A stretch of DNA of 41,786 bases from positions 1 through 41,786 of the IMG/VR virus record IMGVR_UViG_3300021960_000171, one strand, 5' to 3'. Under the pieces are notes generated by a model. That model was not told the DNA's origin. It saw nothing but the letters and a program-made list of their open reading frames with translations, and did no database searches. This document shows positions 27,065 through 35,117 of the stretch, in pieces; position 1 is the stretch's first letter, and each line of letters begins with the position of its first letter. The translations under genes were made by a program, and so were the position numbers. The DNA comes from a virus.

Positions 27065-27787
27065 CTATTCTTTCAATAATCTATTATATTCTGCTTGCAC
27101 TTGAGTAACAGCAGATGGTTTCAATACTTTTAGTTCACGTAAAGAATCATTCTTTGCATAAACCCTGTCTGAATATGTTACAGGGGTAAGTCCACCAAGA
27201 GAGGGATTAAATGGATCTATATCAACATATTCCTTTGAGGAGTTTTCATAATGATGGACTGAGTTGTATTGTTCTACTTCACTATTCACTGTGATTGTGT
27301 CAGCAATTCTATCTTCTGGAACAACAAGTTCACCAACACCAAAATTGTCAGGTGACTTCACAATAATTTGTCCTAGATCAATGTATTTTTTAACAACAGT
27401 TCCAATTGATCCAGATGATTGACCAACAACTGTATCACCAACAAGAACTGTAGAGGCTATAGGATCCTGAGTTGTGATAGTTCTATGTGGGTAATCAGAT
27501 TTTAGCTTATCCTGTATTTCCAATTCAGCAAGAGGCCAACCTGATTCTCTTACATCATCGTTCATATAATAAAATGTCCAATAAAAATCAGTTGTACCAT
27601 ACAGTTTAAATGACATGGTATCTGGTCTCTCAAAGTCATTAATAAATTGTGTTTCATAGAACACTGTATTATCTTTTAAAGATTCAATAATTTTTATATA
27701 TGCAGTAATGTTCTGAAATAAAATTCTGTCAGGGTTGTTACCAAACGCATAAGTTATAACTGGAAATGAGTTAAAGAAATTTGCCAT
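27065..27787 (-). CDS. 53: Baseplate wedge subunit gp53
   Basis: It begins ANFFNSFPVITYAFGN, the usual gp53 opening. The DFYWTFYYMNDDVRESGWPL stretch is a second marker. A short repeated beta segment follows (GDTVVGQSSGSIGTVVKK), then HHYENSSKEYVDIDPFNP. gp53 closes the wedge ring around gp6 and gp25. At 240 residues it is near the 196 of T4. Its start overlaps the gp48 stop by one base. Confidence 0.82.
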   Translation of the reverse strand: MANFFNSFPVITYAFGNNPDRILFQNITAYIKIIESLKDNTVFYETQFINDFERPDTMSFKLYGTTDFYWTFYYMNDDVRESGWPLAELEIQDKLKSDYPHRTITTQDPIASTVLVGDTVVGQSSGSIGTVVKKYIDLGQIIVKSPDNFGVGELVVPEDRIADTITVNSEVEQYNSVHHYENSSKEYVDIDPFNPSLGGLTPVTYSDRVYAKNDSLRELKVLKPSAVTQVQAEYNRLLKE

Positions 27788-28842
27788 TAGTAATCTGCCT
27801 GTATGTGTTGTTTCATAAGTGCTTTTGACTCAGTAAATTGTAAGGTAATAGCAGTAGATGTAAAGTTGCCGTCTGAGTGAAAACCCATACCTTGTGTGTT
27901 ATATGTAGAAGAAACTCCAGTTAAATATGCAGGTAGAAATTTAAGACCTGGAATTGTCTTTTGATCATACTTGGTCTCAATAATAAATCTGTTTGGAAAT
28001 TTATAACCGTAGTTAATTCCAGCCATGTCCAGACCTGTGGGATATAATTCTTCTCGGAAGTGTCTAACTATACCCTTTACAATCTCAGCCTCTACTGCAC
28101 TGGTTGGTACCATTGTAAAGGTAAACGCAAAACTTCTTAATGGTACACTTTTAAATAATGCTCTTGTATTAGGATTTAATTGAACACCTGTTACACTTCG
28201 AATAGCACCTGCTGCTGGAGCACCGAAAGACTTTGCCTTAGATGCAACATTAGCAGCAATCAATGAGGCTGCTTCATTATTCAGATTTAAAGCTGTTCCC
28301 GCAAGTGCTCCTATATCACCAAGTGCCTCAAAACTCTTTTTTATACCGCCTATAGCAGCACTACCTACTGTTGCTCCGTCTTGCAAGCCTTTTTCAATAC
28401 CAGCACCAATAAGACCAAGATCAAAGTTTTCAAACTGTACTGCATCTTGTAATTGAAATGCTGTAGGAAGATATAAACTTATATAAGGACATACACTAGA
28501 GTTCTTTGTTGGCAAGTTTGTGTCACTTGCAATACTAGTAGCTTGCGCTGTTTGGTTTCTTGGAGGAACAGTACCGAATGCTTCTCGCTGTTTTCTTGCT
28601 ACAGCAAGTGATGCTGCGCTACTTAGCCTAGGATCTACTTGACCATCACCATAGCCTTTATTCTGCGCTAATTCGTGTAGTACTCTTTTAGCACTTTCCG
28701 CAGATGCCTTTGCTTTTGCAATACCTGCTTCAATTTTTGCTTGAGCTGCTTCCTTTACGGCTTCTTCATCAACAACTTTAAATACAATAGTGCCTTTATA
28801 ATCACCAGGATCGTCATTTGGATATCTGAGAGTGTTCGCCAT
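27787..28842 (-). CDS. 48: Baseplate tail tube cap gp48
   Basis: The N-terminal 110 residues are Ala/Lys-rich and helical. The remainder matches marine gp48 in order: CPYISLYLPTAFQLQDAVQF, a hydrophobic Gly/Ala helix pair at 150-210, NPNTRALFKSVPLRSFAFTF, and GIVRHFREELYP near residue 250. The end, MGFHSDGNFTSTAITLQFTE, is the tube-like strand. gp48 joins the hub to gp54 and the tail tube. It is the first gene of the large minus-strand baseplate operon, behind a late promoter at 28877-28884. Confidence 0.82.
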   Translation of the reverse strand: MANTLRYPNDDPGDYKGTIVFKVVDEEAVKEAAQAKIEAGIAKAKASAESAKRVLHELAQNKGYGDGQVDPRLSSAASLAVARKQREAFGTVPPRNQTAQATSIASDTNLPTKNSSVCPYISLYLPTAFQLQDAVQFENFDLGLIGAGIEKGLQDGATVGSAAIGGIKKSFEALGDIGALAGTALNLNNEAASLIAANVASKAKSFGAPAAGAIRSVTGVQLNPNTRALFKSVPLRSFAFTFTMVPTSAVEAEIVKGIVRHFREELYPTGLDMAGINYGYKFPNRFIIETKYDQKTIPGLKFLPAYLTGVSSTYNTQGMGFHSDGNFTSTAITLQFTESKALMKQHIQADY

Positions 28843-28851
28843 TTCATACCT

Positions 28852-28859
28852 TATAAATA
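28852..28859 (+). promoter_or_regulatory. T4-type late promoter for gp4 operon
   Basis: TATAAATA on the plus strand. The expected start is near 28865, about 29 bases before the gp4 ATG at 28894. It lies inside the leader of the oppositely directed gp48 transcript, so the two promoters overlap functionally. Confidence 0.75.
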
Positions 28860-28876
28860 AGTTGTATCGTTGATGT

Positions 28877-28884
28877 TATTTATA
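28877..28884 (-). promoter_or_regulatory. T4-type late promoter for gp48 baseplate operon
   Basis: The minus strand reads TATAAATA. The expected start is near 28871, about 29 bases before the gp48 ATG at 28842. The transcript crosses the plus-strand late promoter at 28852-28859. Confidence 0.75.
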
Positions 28885-28893
28885 TTGGAAATC

Positions 28894-29382
28894 ATGGCTT
28901 ATTCTGGCAAATATACTGTTAAAAACCCCAAAAAGTACCAAGGTGATCATACCAAAGTTATTTATAGAAGCATGTGGGAAAAATGGTGTTTCAAGTGGTG
29001 TGATGAAAACTCTGAAATCAAGACATGGAGTTCTGAGGAAGTAGTTGTACCATACTTCTATGATGTTGATAAAAAATATCATAGGTACTTTGTTGATTTA
29101 AAGGTTACATATAAATCAGGAAAAACAGTACTTATTGAGATAAAGCCAGACAAAGAAACAAAAGCCCCTACATATCCCGGAAAGAAAACTCGTAGATATA
29201 TCAACGAGGGTTTGACGTATGTAAAAAATCTTAATAAATGGAAAGCAGCACAAAGGTTTGCAAAAGACCGTAATTGGGAATTTGTAATATGGACAGAGAA
29301 TACTTTAGAGTCCATGGGTATTAAACCAAAATCCACAAAACCCTTAAAGCCATATAAGAGAAAGAAAAGTCCTAAAAAGTGA
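28894..29382 (+). CDS. 4: Head completion protein gp4 (T4 gp50/gp4 type)
   Basis: The ATG at 28894 (MAYSGKYTVKNPKKYQGD) has GGAA four bases upstream and matches where the family begins; an upstream in-frame ATG would add eight residues without a good ribosome site. TKVIYRSMWEKWCFKWCDEN, KTWSSEEVVVPYFYDVDKKY and HRYFVDLKVTYKSGKTVLIE give the PD-(D/E)xK-like strand order with Glu-Ile-Lys (IEIKPDKETK). At 162 residues it is near T4 size (150). The family is needed to finish DNA-filled heads before tail joining. In T4 it is also next to gp53, so synteny is kept although direction differs. Confidence 0.88.
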   Translation: MAYSGKYTVKNPKKYQGDHTKVIYRSMWEKWCFKWCDENSEIKTWSSEEVVVPYFYDVDKKYHRYFVDLKVTYKSGKTVLIEIKPDKETKAPTYPGKKTRRYINEGLTYVKNLNKWKAAQRFAKDRNWEFVIWTENTLESMGIKPKSTKPLKPYKRKKSPKK

Positions 29383-29390
29383 TATAAATA
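29383..29390 (+). promoter_or_regulatory. T4-type late promoter before the 196-aa gene
   Basis: TATAAATA starts right after the gp4 stop (29380-29382) and about 27 bases before the ATG at 29417. It lies in a 34-base gap and has the exact consensus. Confidence 0.7.
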
Positions 29391-29416
29391 ACACTATTGG
29401 ATACTAGGACAAATAA

Positions 29417-30007
29417 ATGAGCAACCTTTTTAATAAACTAGAAATGGAAGCATTTCGTAAAGGTATTACGTTGAGGACAAAAGAGTCCCAGACGTGGTTT
29501 AGAAAACGTATGGCTAATATGCGTAAACCTTCTGCTGAATCTCTTATGAAAGACAATCAGGTTAATCTGGAGTCCCGTATAGGACCAGGTACTATGGCAA
29601 TGTTTTACTACGATCCAAAACATAAGAAAACACTACCTTATTATGATAGGTTTCCACTTATTATTTTGGTTGATAAAGTACCAGGCGGTTTCCATGGACT
29701 TAATTTACATTATCTACCTCCAATGTTAAGAGCCAAATTTCTTGATGGTCTTATGGATAATATGAATAATAGATTATATGATGAAACAACTAAATTTAAA
29801 GTAAATTATCAGATGCTTCAAAGAGCATCCAAACTTAGATATTTTAAAGCTTGTTATAAAATGTATTTAAATGATCACGTCAGATCAAGATTTGCTCAAA
29901 TTGAAGCACCTGAATGGGAGATTGCTACATTTCTTCCTATTGCAGATTTTGCCAAAAGTTCAAGAGCCAATGTCTACAGAGATTCAAGGAAAAAAATAAA
30001 TGGGTAG
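29417..30007 (+). CDS. Conserved T4-type protein, function not recognised (196 aa)
   Basis: It is basic, with a central motif TMAMFYYDPKHKKTLPYYDR, then FPLIILVDKVPGGFHGLNLH and YLPPMLRAKFLDGL. I recall this block from marine T4-like phages but cannot attach a function. In T4 the gene beside gp4 is gp2 (DNA end protector). Equivalence is possible by position, but no motif supports it. It overlaps the next gene by eight bases and is led by its own late promoter, so it is expressed with the tail genes. Confidence 0.55.
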   Translation: MSNLFNKLEMEAFRKGITLRTKESQTWFRKRMANMRKPSAESLMKDNQVNLESRIGPGTMAMFYYDPKHKKTLPYYDRFPLIILVDKVPGGFHGLNLHYLPPMLRAKFLDGLMDNMNNRLYDETTKFKVNYQMLQRASKLRYFKACYKMYLNDHVRSRFAQIEAPEWEIATFLPIADFAKSSRANVYRDSRKKING

Positions 30008-30716
30008 AATTGATGATTTCAAAGGCACCGTATCTGGACGTGGAGGTTTTGTAAACCCAACTCTGTATAAAATTGAGTTGCCGCCGCTACCAGGATCAAA
30101 TGTAAACACAAGAGATTTTTCTACTCTATGTTCTGGTATATCGATTCCAGGGAGACAGATACAGACAATAGCCCGTGAGATAGGTACTGAGAAGCAGTTT
30201 GTTGGTGTTGATCACGAGGTTCCGCCTGTCTCACTTACCTTTAGAATGGTAAATGATTTTGCTGTTAAAAAATATTTTGAATATTGGCAGAACCTAATCA
30301 TAAACCAAAAAACGCACGAAGTAGGATATGCAAACACATATCATAAAGATGTAAAAATATCACAACTAGCAAAAGTTGAGAGTGCATTACCTGTTGGTGG
30401 TCTTGGTATTATTTCAGACATATTGCGTACAGCACAAGCAGATAGACAATACCCTAGTGTATATGAATGTACACTTATAAAAGCATTACCCACTTCAGTT
30501 ACTGGATATCAGATGGGTGATGCTCAGACTGATCAGATAGTTGAATTTACTGTTGAATTGCAGTATAAAAACTGGGTAAATAATGATACGAATGAAGGAC
30601 CAGACAATACTTACATACCGACTACAGTTGGAGATATTATAGAAAATAAAATCAACAGTGCAGTCAAGACAAAAGTGGAGGGTGCCGTCCGAGGAGCAAT
30701 CGGCAGACTCTTTTAA
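30000..30716 (+). CDS. Tail-tube-like protein, gp54 place (baseplate tube initiator)
   Basis: The sequence follows the tail-tube fold: NPTLYKIELPPLPG as first strand, then FSTLCSGISIPGRQIQTIAR (the class SI-PG turn of tube proteins), VPPVSLTFRMVNDFAVKKYF, and at the end IVEFTVELQYKNWV. At 238 residues it is larger than gp19 (163) and smaller than gp54 (320). Its place just before gp26 and the tape measure, and the absence of a gp19-like neighbour, favour the tube initiator. A role as tube protein cannot be excluded. Confidence 0.65.
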   Translation: MGRIDDFKGTVSGRGGFVNPTLYKIELPPLPGSNVNTRDFSTLCSGISIPGRQIQTIAREIGTEKQFVGVDHEVPPVSLTFRMVNDFAVKKYFEYWQNLIINQKTHEVGYANTYHKDVKISQLAKVESALPVGGLGIISDILRTAQADRQYPSVYECTLIKALPTSVTGYQMGDAQTDQIVEFTVELQYKNWVNNDTNEGPDNTYIPTTVGDIIENKINSAVKTKVEGAVRGAIGRLF

Positions 30717-30741
30717 TTATTTTACAACATGAGGATATAAT

Positions 30742-31449
30742 ATGTTACCTAAGTTAAATGATGTACCCAAGTATGAGATTAATATTCCATCAACGGGTGA
30801 TACAAAAAAGTTTAGACCATTTCTGGTAAAGGAAGAAAAAGTTCTTCTACTTGCTATGGAATCTGAAAACGCAAATGAAATGCTTGCAGCAATTGTTGAT
30901 ACCATTGGTGCTTGTGTTCAAGATATTGACACAGAAAAGCTCACTGCATTTGATGTAGAGTTTCTGTTCATGAAAGTTAGGGCAAAGAGTGTAGGTGAAA
31001 CAGCTCAAATAAAAATTAATTGTAGTGAGTGTGAAGAACCAAATGACTATGAAGTTAACATTGAACAATTGCAAATGGATGTTCCAACTTTAGATCCTAT
31101 TATTAAATTAGATGAAAATATTAGTATTGAAATGCAATGGCCTTCATGGAAAGATTTACAAAACACTATGGCTAATGCAGGTGAATTAAAGGAAGTTGAC
31201 TATATGTTTGCTCTATTAAGGGCTGCACTAAAATCTGTAAACACAGAAGATGAACGAATTGATTTAAGAGATGTTTCAGACGATGAGATTGATGCATTTG
31301 TTGATTCTATGAATACAGCTCAATTAAATATGATAAAAGAATATGTCGATAAAATGCCGGCACTGACTGAACATGTTAAATTTAAATGTGGAAATTGTGG
31401 TCACGAGAATGATAGAGAGATCAGAGGGCTACAAAGTTTTTTCTCATAG
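30742..31449 (+). CDS. 26: Baseplate hub/assembly protein gp26 (T4 baseplate family), frameshift donor
   Basis: It is 235 residues in the zero frame. An N-terminal domain (PKYEINIPSTGDTKKFRPFL, then KEEKVLLLAMES) is followed by two CxxC pairs: Cys94/Cys97 in NCSECEEPN and Cys216/Cys219 in KCGNCGHEN. The four cysteines probably form one zinc ribbon. This is the gp26-type plan. The gene ends QSFFS directly at a TTTTTTC heptamer, from which a -1 shift continues for 61 codons. It lies directly before the tape measure, the same place as lambda G/GT, so it is likely also the tail assembly chaperone. Confidence 0.8.
   Translation: MLPKLNDVPKYEINIPSTGDTKKFRPFLVKEEKVLLLAMESENANEMLAAIVDTIGACVQDIDTEKLTAFDVEFLFMKVRAKSVGETAQIKINCSECEEPNDYEVNIEQLQMDVPTLDPIIKLDENISIEMQWPSWKDLQNTMANAGELKEVDYMFALLRAALKSVNTEDERIDLRDVSDDEIDAFVDSMNTAQLNMIKEYVDKMPALTEHVKFKCGNCGHENDREIRGLQSFFS
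31437..31443 (+). promoter_or_regulatory. Slippery heptamer TTTTTTC for -1 frameshifting
   Basis: Zero-frame codons are AGT TTT TTC TCA TAG, so the heptamer reads T TTT TTC, a canonical X XXY YYZ site, six codon positions or fewer before the stop. In the -1 frame the codons CTC ATA GGT continue without a stop to 31626-31628. Confidence 0.75.
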
Positions 31450-31628
31450 GTCTATCTCATGAATCCTTGATGAACTATTATGAAACTAATTTTAATTTAA
31501 TGCAACATCATAATTATTCATTATTTGAGATAGAAAATATGATACCTTGGGAAAAAGAAATATATTTGTCATTGCTAGTGAATTTTTTGAAAGTAGAAAA
31601 AGAACGAATAAGAACCAATAAAGGCTAA
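31443..31628 (+). CDS. Frameshift extension of gp26 (gp51-like), 61 codons
   Basis: Read in -1 from the slippery site it gives LIGLSHESLMNYYETNFNLM, then QHHNYSLFEIENMIPWEKEI and YLSLLVNFLKVEKERIRTNK. This aromatic, acidic block ending in a W-E-x-E-I-Y helix is what I know from the second tail-chaperone domain (gpT-like) and from ORFs annotated gp51 in marine phages. It fills the otherwise empty gap before the tape measure. An internal ATG at 31470 exists but has no ribosome site. The predicted fusion is 295 residues, against 235 for the unshifted form. Confidence 0.72.
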   Translation, partial: LIGLSHESLMNYYETNFNLMQHHNYSLFEIENMIPWEKEIYLSLLVNFLKVEKERIRTNKG

Positions 31629-31632
31629 TTTA

Positions 31633-34041
31633 ATGGCAGAAGCAACTCTAAATGATGTAGTTAAAATTCTGGAAAGAAATAATAATCTACTAGATGATAT
31701 GGCAAATCCAGAGAAAGATCGAGTTAGTGGTCTGAAAGGGTTAGTATCATCTGACGAAAAAAGAGACAAAGCTACTAAATCTGCTTTTATTAGTGGGTCT
31801 CCAACTATTAAAAAAACGGAGGGTGGCGGTAAAGCACTAGGCATAGGAGCAGGCATAGGAGCAATGGCTGCTGGTATGCTAAAAAGTGCTGCTGGACTCG
31901 CAGCAATGGGTGTTGCTATACCAGCCTTCTTTGGCGGATTACTTGTAGGCAGTGGCGGTCTCGACTGGATGCAGAGCACTCTGGGTATGAATTACGATGG
32001 GCTAAAAAATGCTGCTTTAGGATTTTCTGACATTATTTTAGCTATGGATCCACAAGCCTTTATTGTTCTTGGTGGAATCATGGGAATATCTGCTCTAGGT
32101 GGCGTAAAGGGAGCTAAAGGTCTTGGTGCTATGGGCTTTGCTATTAGTGCTTTCTTTGGTGGTCTACTTGCAGGTGAGGCAGTATATGCTGGGTTTAGTG
32201 CACTTGGTGGTGATTTAAATTTTGCGAATACTAAAAAAGTAGTTACAGGATTTACTAGTATATTTGAAGGAATGACCGCAGAAGATCTAATACCATTAGG
32301 TGCAATACTAGGTGGCGCTGCAGTTCTTAGTGCGTTTACGGGCGGCGCAAATGCGGCTAAGGGTTTAGGCGCTATGGGCTTTGGCATCACCGCTTTCTTT
32401 GGTGGTTTACTGGCTGGTGAAGCATTATACGCTACCGCCGCCAATATAGTAGATTTAGACTTCGGCGCAACTAAAACAGTTCTTACTGGATTTAGTGATA
32501 GTATAGGTGCACTTGACAAAGATGCTGTTATAGCTTTGGGAGCTTTGATGGCCGGCGGTGCATTAATTGGTCATTCCAGACTTAAAGCAAGATCATTAGC
32601 AAGAGGCCTATTTGCTCTAGGTGGCGGTATTATAGCAATCATGGGCGGCATGGCTATTATTGAAGGTGGTGCCACATTAGCGGAGGCTGCTGGAGTAGAT
32701 TTTGGCGCCGCGGCGGGACTTTTTAAAGGATTCTCTGATAGTGTCGGACAATTATCAGTCGGTGCTGCTACAACACTGCTTGCACTGGTTGGCAGTGGCG
32801 GTGCATTAGGTCTTATATCAAGTGCTAATATGAAAAAGAATTTTATCCTTGGTGCTGGTACTCTTGCTGGTTCTATTGGCGCATTTATGGCAGTGTTTGC
32901 TGGAGTAGGGGCTGGCGCAAGTGCTCTTGGAGTGGATGGTAGTAAAATCAAAACTCTTATAGGTAACTTTGGAGAAGCAATTGATTCATTAAGCCCAACA
33001 TCAATGAAAACCTTAGCAGTTTTGGTTGGCGCTGGTGCTACACTTGGTGCTATTACTGCTGCGTCAGGCGGTGCTGGTGCAATGGTATTTGCGGGTATTC
33101 CTGCCCTTGGTGCATCCATAGGGGCATTCCTTGTAGCAATTGATGCTGTTGCCTTGGGTGGCGGTATACTTGGCGCAGATGGATCAAATACCAAAAAACT
33201 TTTAAAGAACTTTGGTGAGGGAATAGATCATATTGCTGGAGTTGACTTTACTAATGCTATATCTGCTGGCGCTGGTATTAAAAGTTTAGCTGGTGGTATC
33301 GCAGCGTTCTTTGCTGTAGATACTATGGGTGCTGTTGGGGAGGTTTTTGGTGGTGCTAAGGAAGCGATAATCGGTGGATGGAATTGGTTAACCGGGCGAG
33401 ACGATGGCAATGAGTCCCAAGGTGGCCCTATCCAGATGATGATAGATGCAATAAAACCTTTGGAAAACATAGATCAATCACTCTTTGATTCTATGGACAG
33501 ATTTGGTCTTGCTATGGCTAAGTTAGGAGAAAGTTTTGGAAGTATAAGTGGGATCAGTACTAAAGCAGCAAGTGCAAACCTTACAGGCATGCTTATGGAT
33601 ATAGGCGGCATGATGTCATTGGTAGACAACGTTATAAAAGGTGGCAAAGTTTATGATGAAACAGAAAACTGGGCATCGTACCTGTTGGGTCCAAATAGGG
33701 AGTTAGTAGGTGACTTTGGTCCAGGTTTAGACAACGTTGACTTTGCCAAATTTAAACTCATGGCACATGGTATAGATAAAATACGTAGAATAATGAATGG
33801 TGGTGATTCAGGTTCAGCAGTAAGTAATAGTGAAATGTCTAAGACAGAAGGCACACGGCAGTCTCTTATAAAATCAGCGGTAGTAGAAACCATGATTGTG
33901 AAAAATATGCTTTCATCAGCACAAGGTAGTGGTGGTGGAACCAGTGTAAGCAATCAAGATAACTCTATCAAAAACAGTAGTACATACAACATGAATGCTA
34001 CTGTCGGACAAGTCCAAGATCCTTTCTACGGACCGCGATAA
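31633..34041 (+). CDS. Tail tape measure protein, gp29-like (802 aa)
   Basis: It follows the chaperone frame by four bases. After a short charged N-terminus (EATLNDVVKILERNNNLLDD) it is nearly all Gly/Ala-rich hydrophobic helices. From residue 130 a unit of 76-81 residues repeats (starts at about 130, 206, 286, 366, 445, 526), each with a GF-SD or NFGE head, a central hydrophobic helix and an acidic LD-x-G or VD-F tail. The C-terminal 200 residues are polar and Ser-rich, ending GTSVSNQDNSIKNSSTYNMN. Tape measures set tail length. By the common rule of about 0.15 nm per residue this would give roughly 120 nm. Identity rests on position and composition. Confidence 0.78.
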   Translation: MAEATLNDVVKILERNNNLLDDMANPEKDRVSGLKGLVSSDEKRDKATKSAFISGSPTIKKTEGGGKALGIGAGIGAMAAGMLKSAAGLAAMGVAIPAFFGGLLVGSGGLDWMQSTLGMNYDGLKNAALGFSDIILAMDPQAFIVLGGIMGISALGGVKGAKGLGAMGFAISAFFGGLLAGEAVYAGFSALGGDLNFANTKKVVTGFTSIFEGMTAEDLIPLGAILGGAAVLSAFTGGANAAKGLGAMGFGITAFFGGLLAGEALYATAANIVDLDFGATKTVLTGFSDSIGALDKDAVIALGALMAGGALIGHSRLKARSLARGLFALGGGIIAIMGGMAIIEGGATLAEAAGVDFGAAAGLFKGFSDSVGQLSVGAATTLLALVGSGGALGLISSANMKKNFILGAGTLAGSIGAFMAVFAGVGAGASALGVDGSKIKTLIGNFGEAIDSLSPTSMKTLAVLVGAGATLGAITAASGGAGAMVFAGIPALGASIGAFLVAIDAVALGGGILGADGSNTKKLLKNFGEGIDHIAGVDFTNAISAGAGIKSLAGGIAAFFAVDTMGAVGEVFGGAKEAIIGGWNWLTGRDDGNESQGGPIQMMIDAIKPLENIDQSLFDSMDRFGLAMAKLGESFGSISGISTKAASANLTGMLMDIGGMMSLVDNVIKGGKVYDETENWASYLLGPNRELVGDFGPGLDNVDFAKFKLMAHGIDKIRRIMNGGDSGSAVSNSEMSKTEGTRQSLIKSAVVETMIVKNMLSSAQGSGGGTSVSNQDNSIKNSSTYNMNATVGQVQDPFYGPR
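32020..33360 (+). repeat. Six tandem 76-81 codon repeats in the tape measure gene
   Basis: The two best copies both contain GLGAMGF, an A-F-FGGLLAGEA segment and KGLGAMGF, with nearly identical residues near 32110-32190 and 32360-32430. Others are diverged. This is duplication at protein level, consistent with tail length changing by whole units. Confidence 0.7.
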
Positions 34042-34042
34042 T

Positions 34043-34070
34043 AAAAAAGAGGGGCTAACCATGGCCCCTC
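34043..34070 (-). terminator. Intrinsic terminator after gp32
   Basis: The stem GAGGGGC/GCCCCTC (34049-34055 with 34064-34070) has an eight-base loop. On the minus strand it is followed by six T (34043-34048). It ends the gp32 transcript just past the end of the convergent tape measure gene. No T-run follows on the plus strand. Confidence 0.85.
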
Positions 34071-34114
34071 ACGTGTGTATTACGGCACAACCCGATCAAA
34101 TGAAGGTAAGAATA

Positions 34115-35038
34115 TTAACCTTCGGCTGCCAGTTTGGCAAAGTATGACATCGGATCATCCGCAGATGTATCTGTGCCACCATCACTCACATCATCAACGA
34201 TATCCGCTGTGACCTCTGTGATTGATTGAGCAGGCATCTCCCGCATAGGAGCAGCTGCTGTTTCTGTGTTGAGTTTCATCTCATCACTCATCGACATCAT
34301 GCCAGTTGTACCTAGTACACTCTCAAGTTTTGTCTTGAGTTCTGCATAGGATTTGTAGTGTTTAGGATCAGAATATTCTCCTAGGTCATGCATCGAGTTG
34401 TAAATGCCTTCACAGTATTCGTCGGTACCAAGATCTGACATTCCTTCAAATTCAGATTTATCATAGTTACGATAACCTTCTACTTGACGGATTTTTAATT
34501 TGAAGTTTGCACCTTCCCAGAAATCAAATGGATTGATTGGTTTCTCATCTTGGAATTGTGGTTGCATAACATCCATAATCTTGTCAAAGATTTTCTTACC
34601 GAACTGGTACATAAAGACCTTACCTTCGTTAGAAGGGTTACCCGGATCTGATACAACAAGAACATTAGAAACATAATGTAGGCGACGTTTCTGTTTACGT
34701 GCTACCTCTTTATCTGCATCAATGCCAGAGTTCCATAGTTTCGAGTTTAATTCACCCACTGGGTCATCTTGACCAATAGATGTAAGTGAACGCTCGATGT
34801 ACCACTTACCTGTAGAGCCTTTGAAACCGTGATCCCAATAACGAACCCAAGGTAGTTCTTGACCCTCACCTGCTGGTAAGAAACGAAGTACCGCATATCC
34901 GTTACCCACTTTATCTACTGTAGGTTTCCAAATGCGGTCATCTTGATAGGACTTAGTGGCACCACCACCTGCTGATTCGGCTGCATTGATTAGTTTTTCG
35001 ATGCCGCCACGGTTGCGTTTTAAGTTTGAAAAAGACAT
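34115..35038 (-). CDS. 32: Single-stranded DNA-binding protein gp32
   Basis: MSFSNLKRNRGGIEKLI is the marine gp32 start, with the basic KRNR patch in the place of the T4 LAST motif. NGYAVLRFLPAGEGQELPWV, YWDHGFKGSTGKWYIERS and ARKQKRRLHYVSNVLVVSD follow the OB core. The zinc-binding Cys residues of T4 gp32 are absent here: the segment that carries them in T4 reads GQDDPVGELNSKLWN, so this is a metal-free form. The C-terminal 50 residues are acidic (DIVDDVSDGGTDTSADD), as in T4, where they contact other replication proteins. At 307 residues it matches T4 (301). It has its own promoters and a terminator. Confidence 0.92.
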   Translation of the reverse strand: MSFSNLKRNRGGIEKLINAAESAGGGATKSYQDDRIWKPTVDKVGNGYAVLRFLPAGEGQELPWVRYWDHGFKGSTGKWYIERSLTSIGQDDPVGELNSKLWNSGIDADKEVARKQKRRLHYVSNVLVVSDPGNPSNEGKVFMYQFGKKIFDKIMDVMQPQFQDEKPINPFDFWEGANFKLKIRQVEGYRNYDKSEFEGMSDLGTDEYCEGIYNSMHDLGEYSDPKHYKSYAELKTKLESVLGTTGMMSMSDEMKLNTETAAAPMREMPAQSITEVTADIVDDVSDGGTDTSADDPMSYFAKLAAEG

Positions 35039-35057
35039 ATGTTTATTTCCTTATATG

Positions 35058-35075
35058 TGCTGTAGTGTTGCTGTA
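35058..35075 (-). promoter_or_regulatory. Direct repeats in the gp32 leader (possible operator)
   Basis: TGCTGTA occurs at 35058-35064 and 35069-35075 on the plus strand, 11 bases apart, i.e. TACAGCA twice in the gp32 mRNA leader. T4 gp32 represses its own mRNA through an unstructured leader. These repeats could play such a part, but only position supports it. Confidence 0.35.
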
Positions 35076-35083
35076 ATATGTTT

Positions 35084-35112
35084 ATCATATCATAATAAAG
35101 GTGTTTTGTAAA
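35084..35112 (-). promoter_or_regulatory. Sigma70-type promoter for gp32
   Basis: On the minus strand the -35 is TTTACA (35107-35112), the spacer 17 bases and the -10 TATGAT (35084-35089). The leader is about 39 bases. The same TTTACA-N17-TATRAT design recurs before several small genes. Confidence 0.7.
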
Positions 35113-35117
35113 CACAT

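Noticed and set aside
31470-31628. Independent gp51 gene starting at the ATG at 31470
   Set aside because: There is no ribosome site before this ATG and the frame continues upstream to the slippery heptamer. Frameshift expression explains the layout better, although internal initiation cannot be excluded.
31992-33194. Two long minus-strand open frames (175 and 207 codons)
   Set aside because: They are Ala/Pro-rich mirrors of the Gly/Ala-rich tape measure repeats, with no ribosome sites and no coupling to neighbours.
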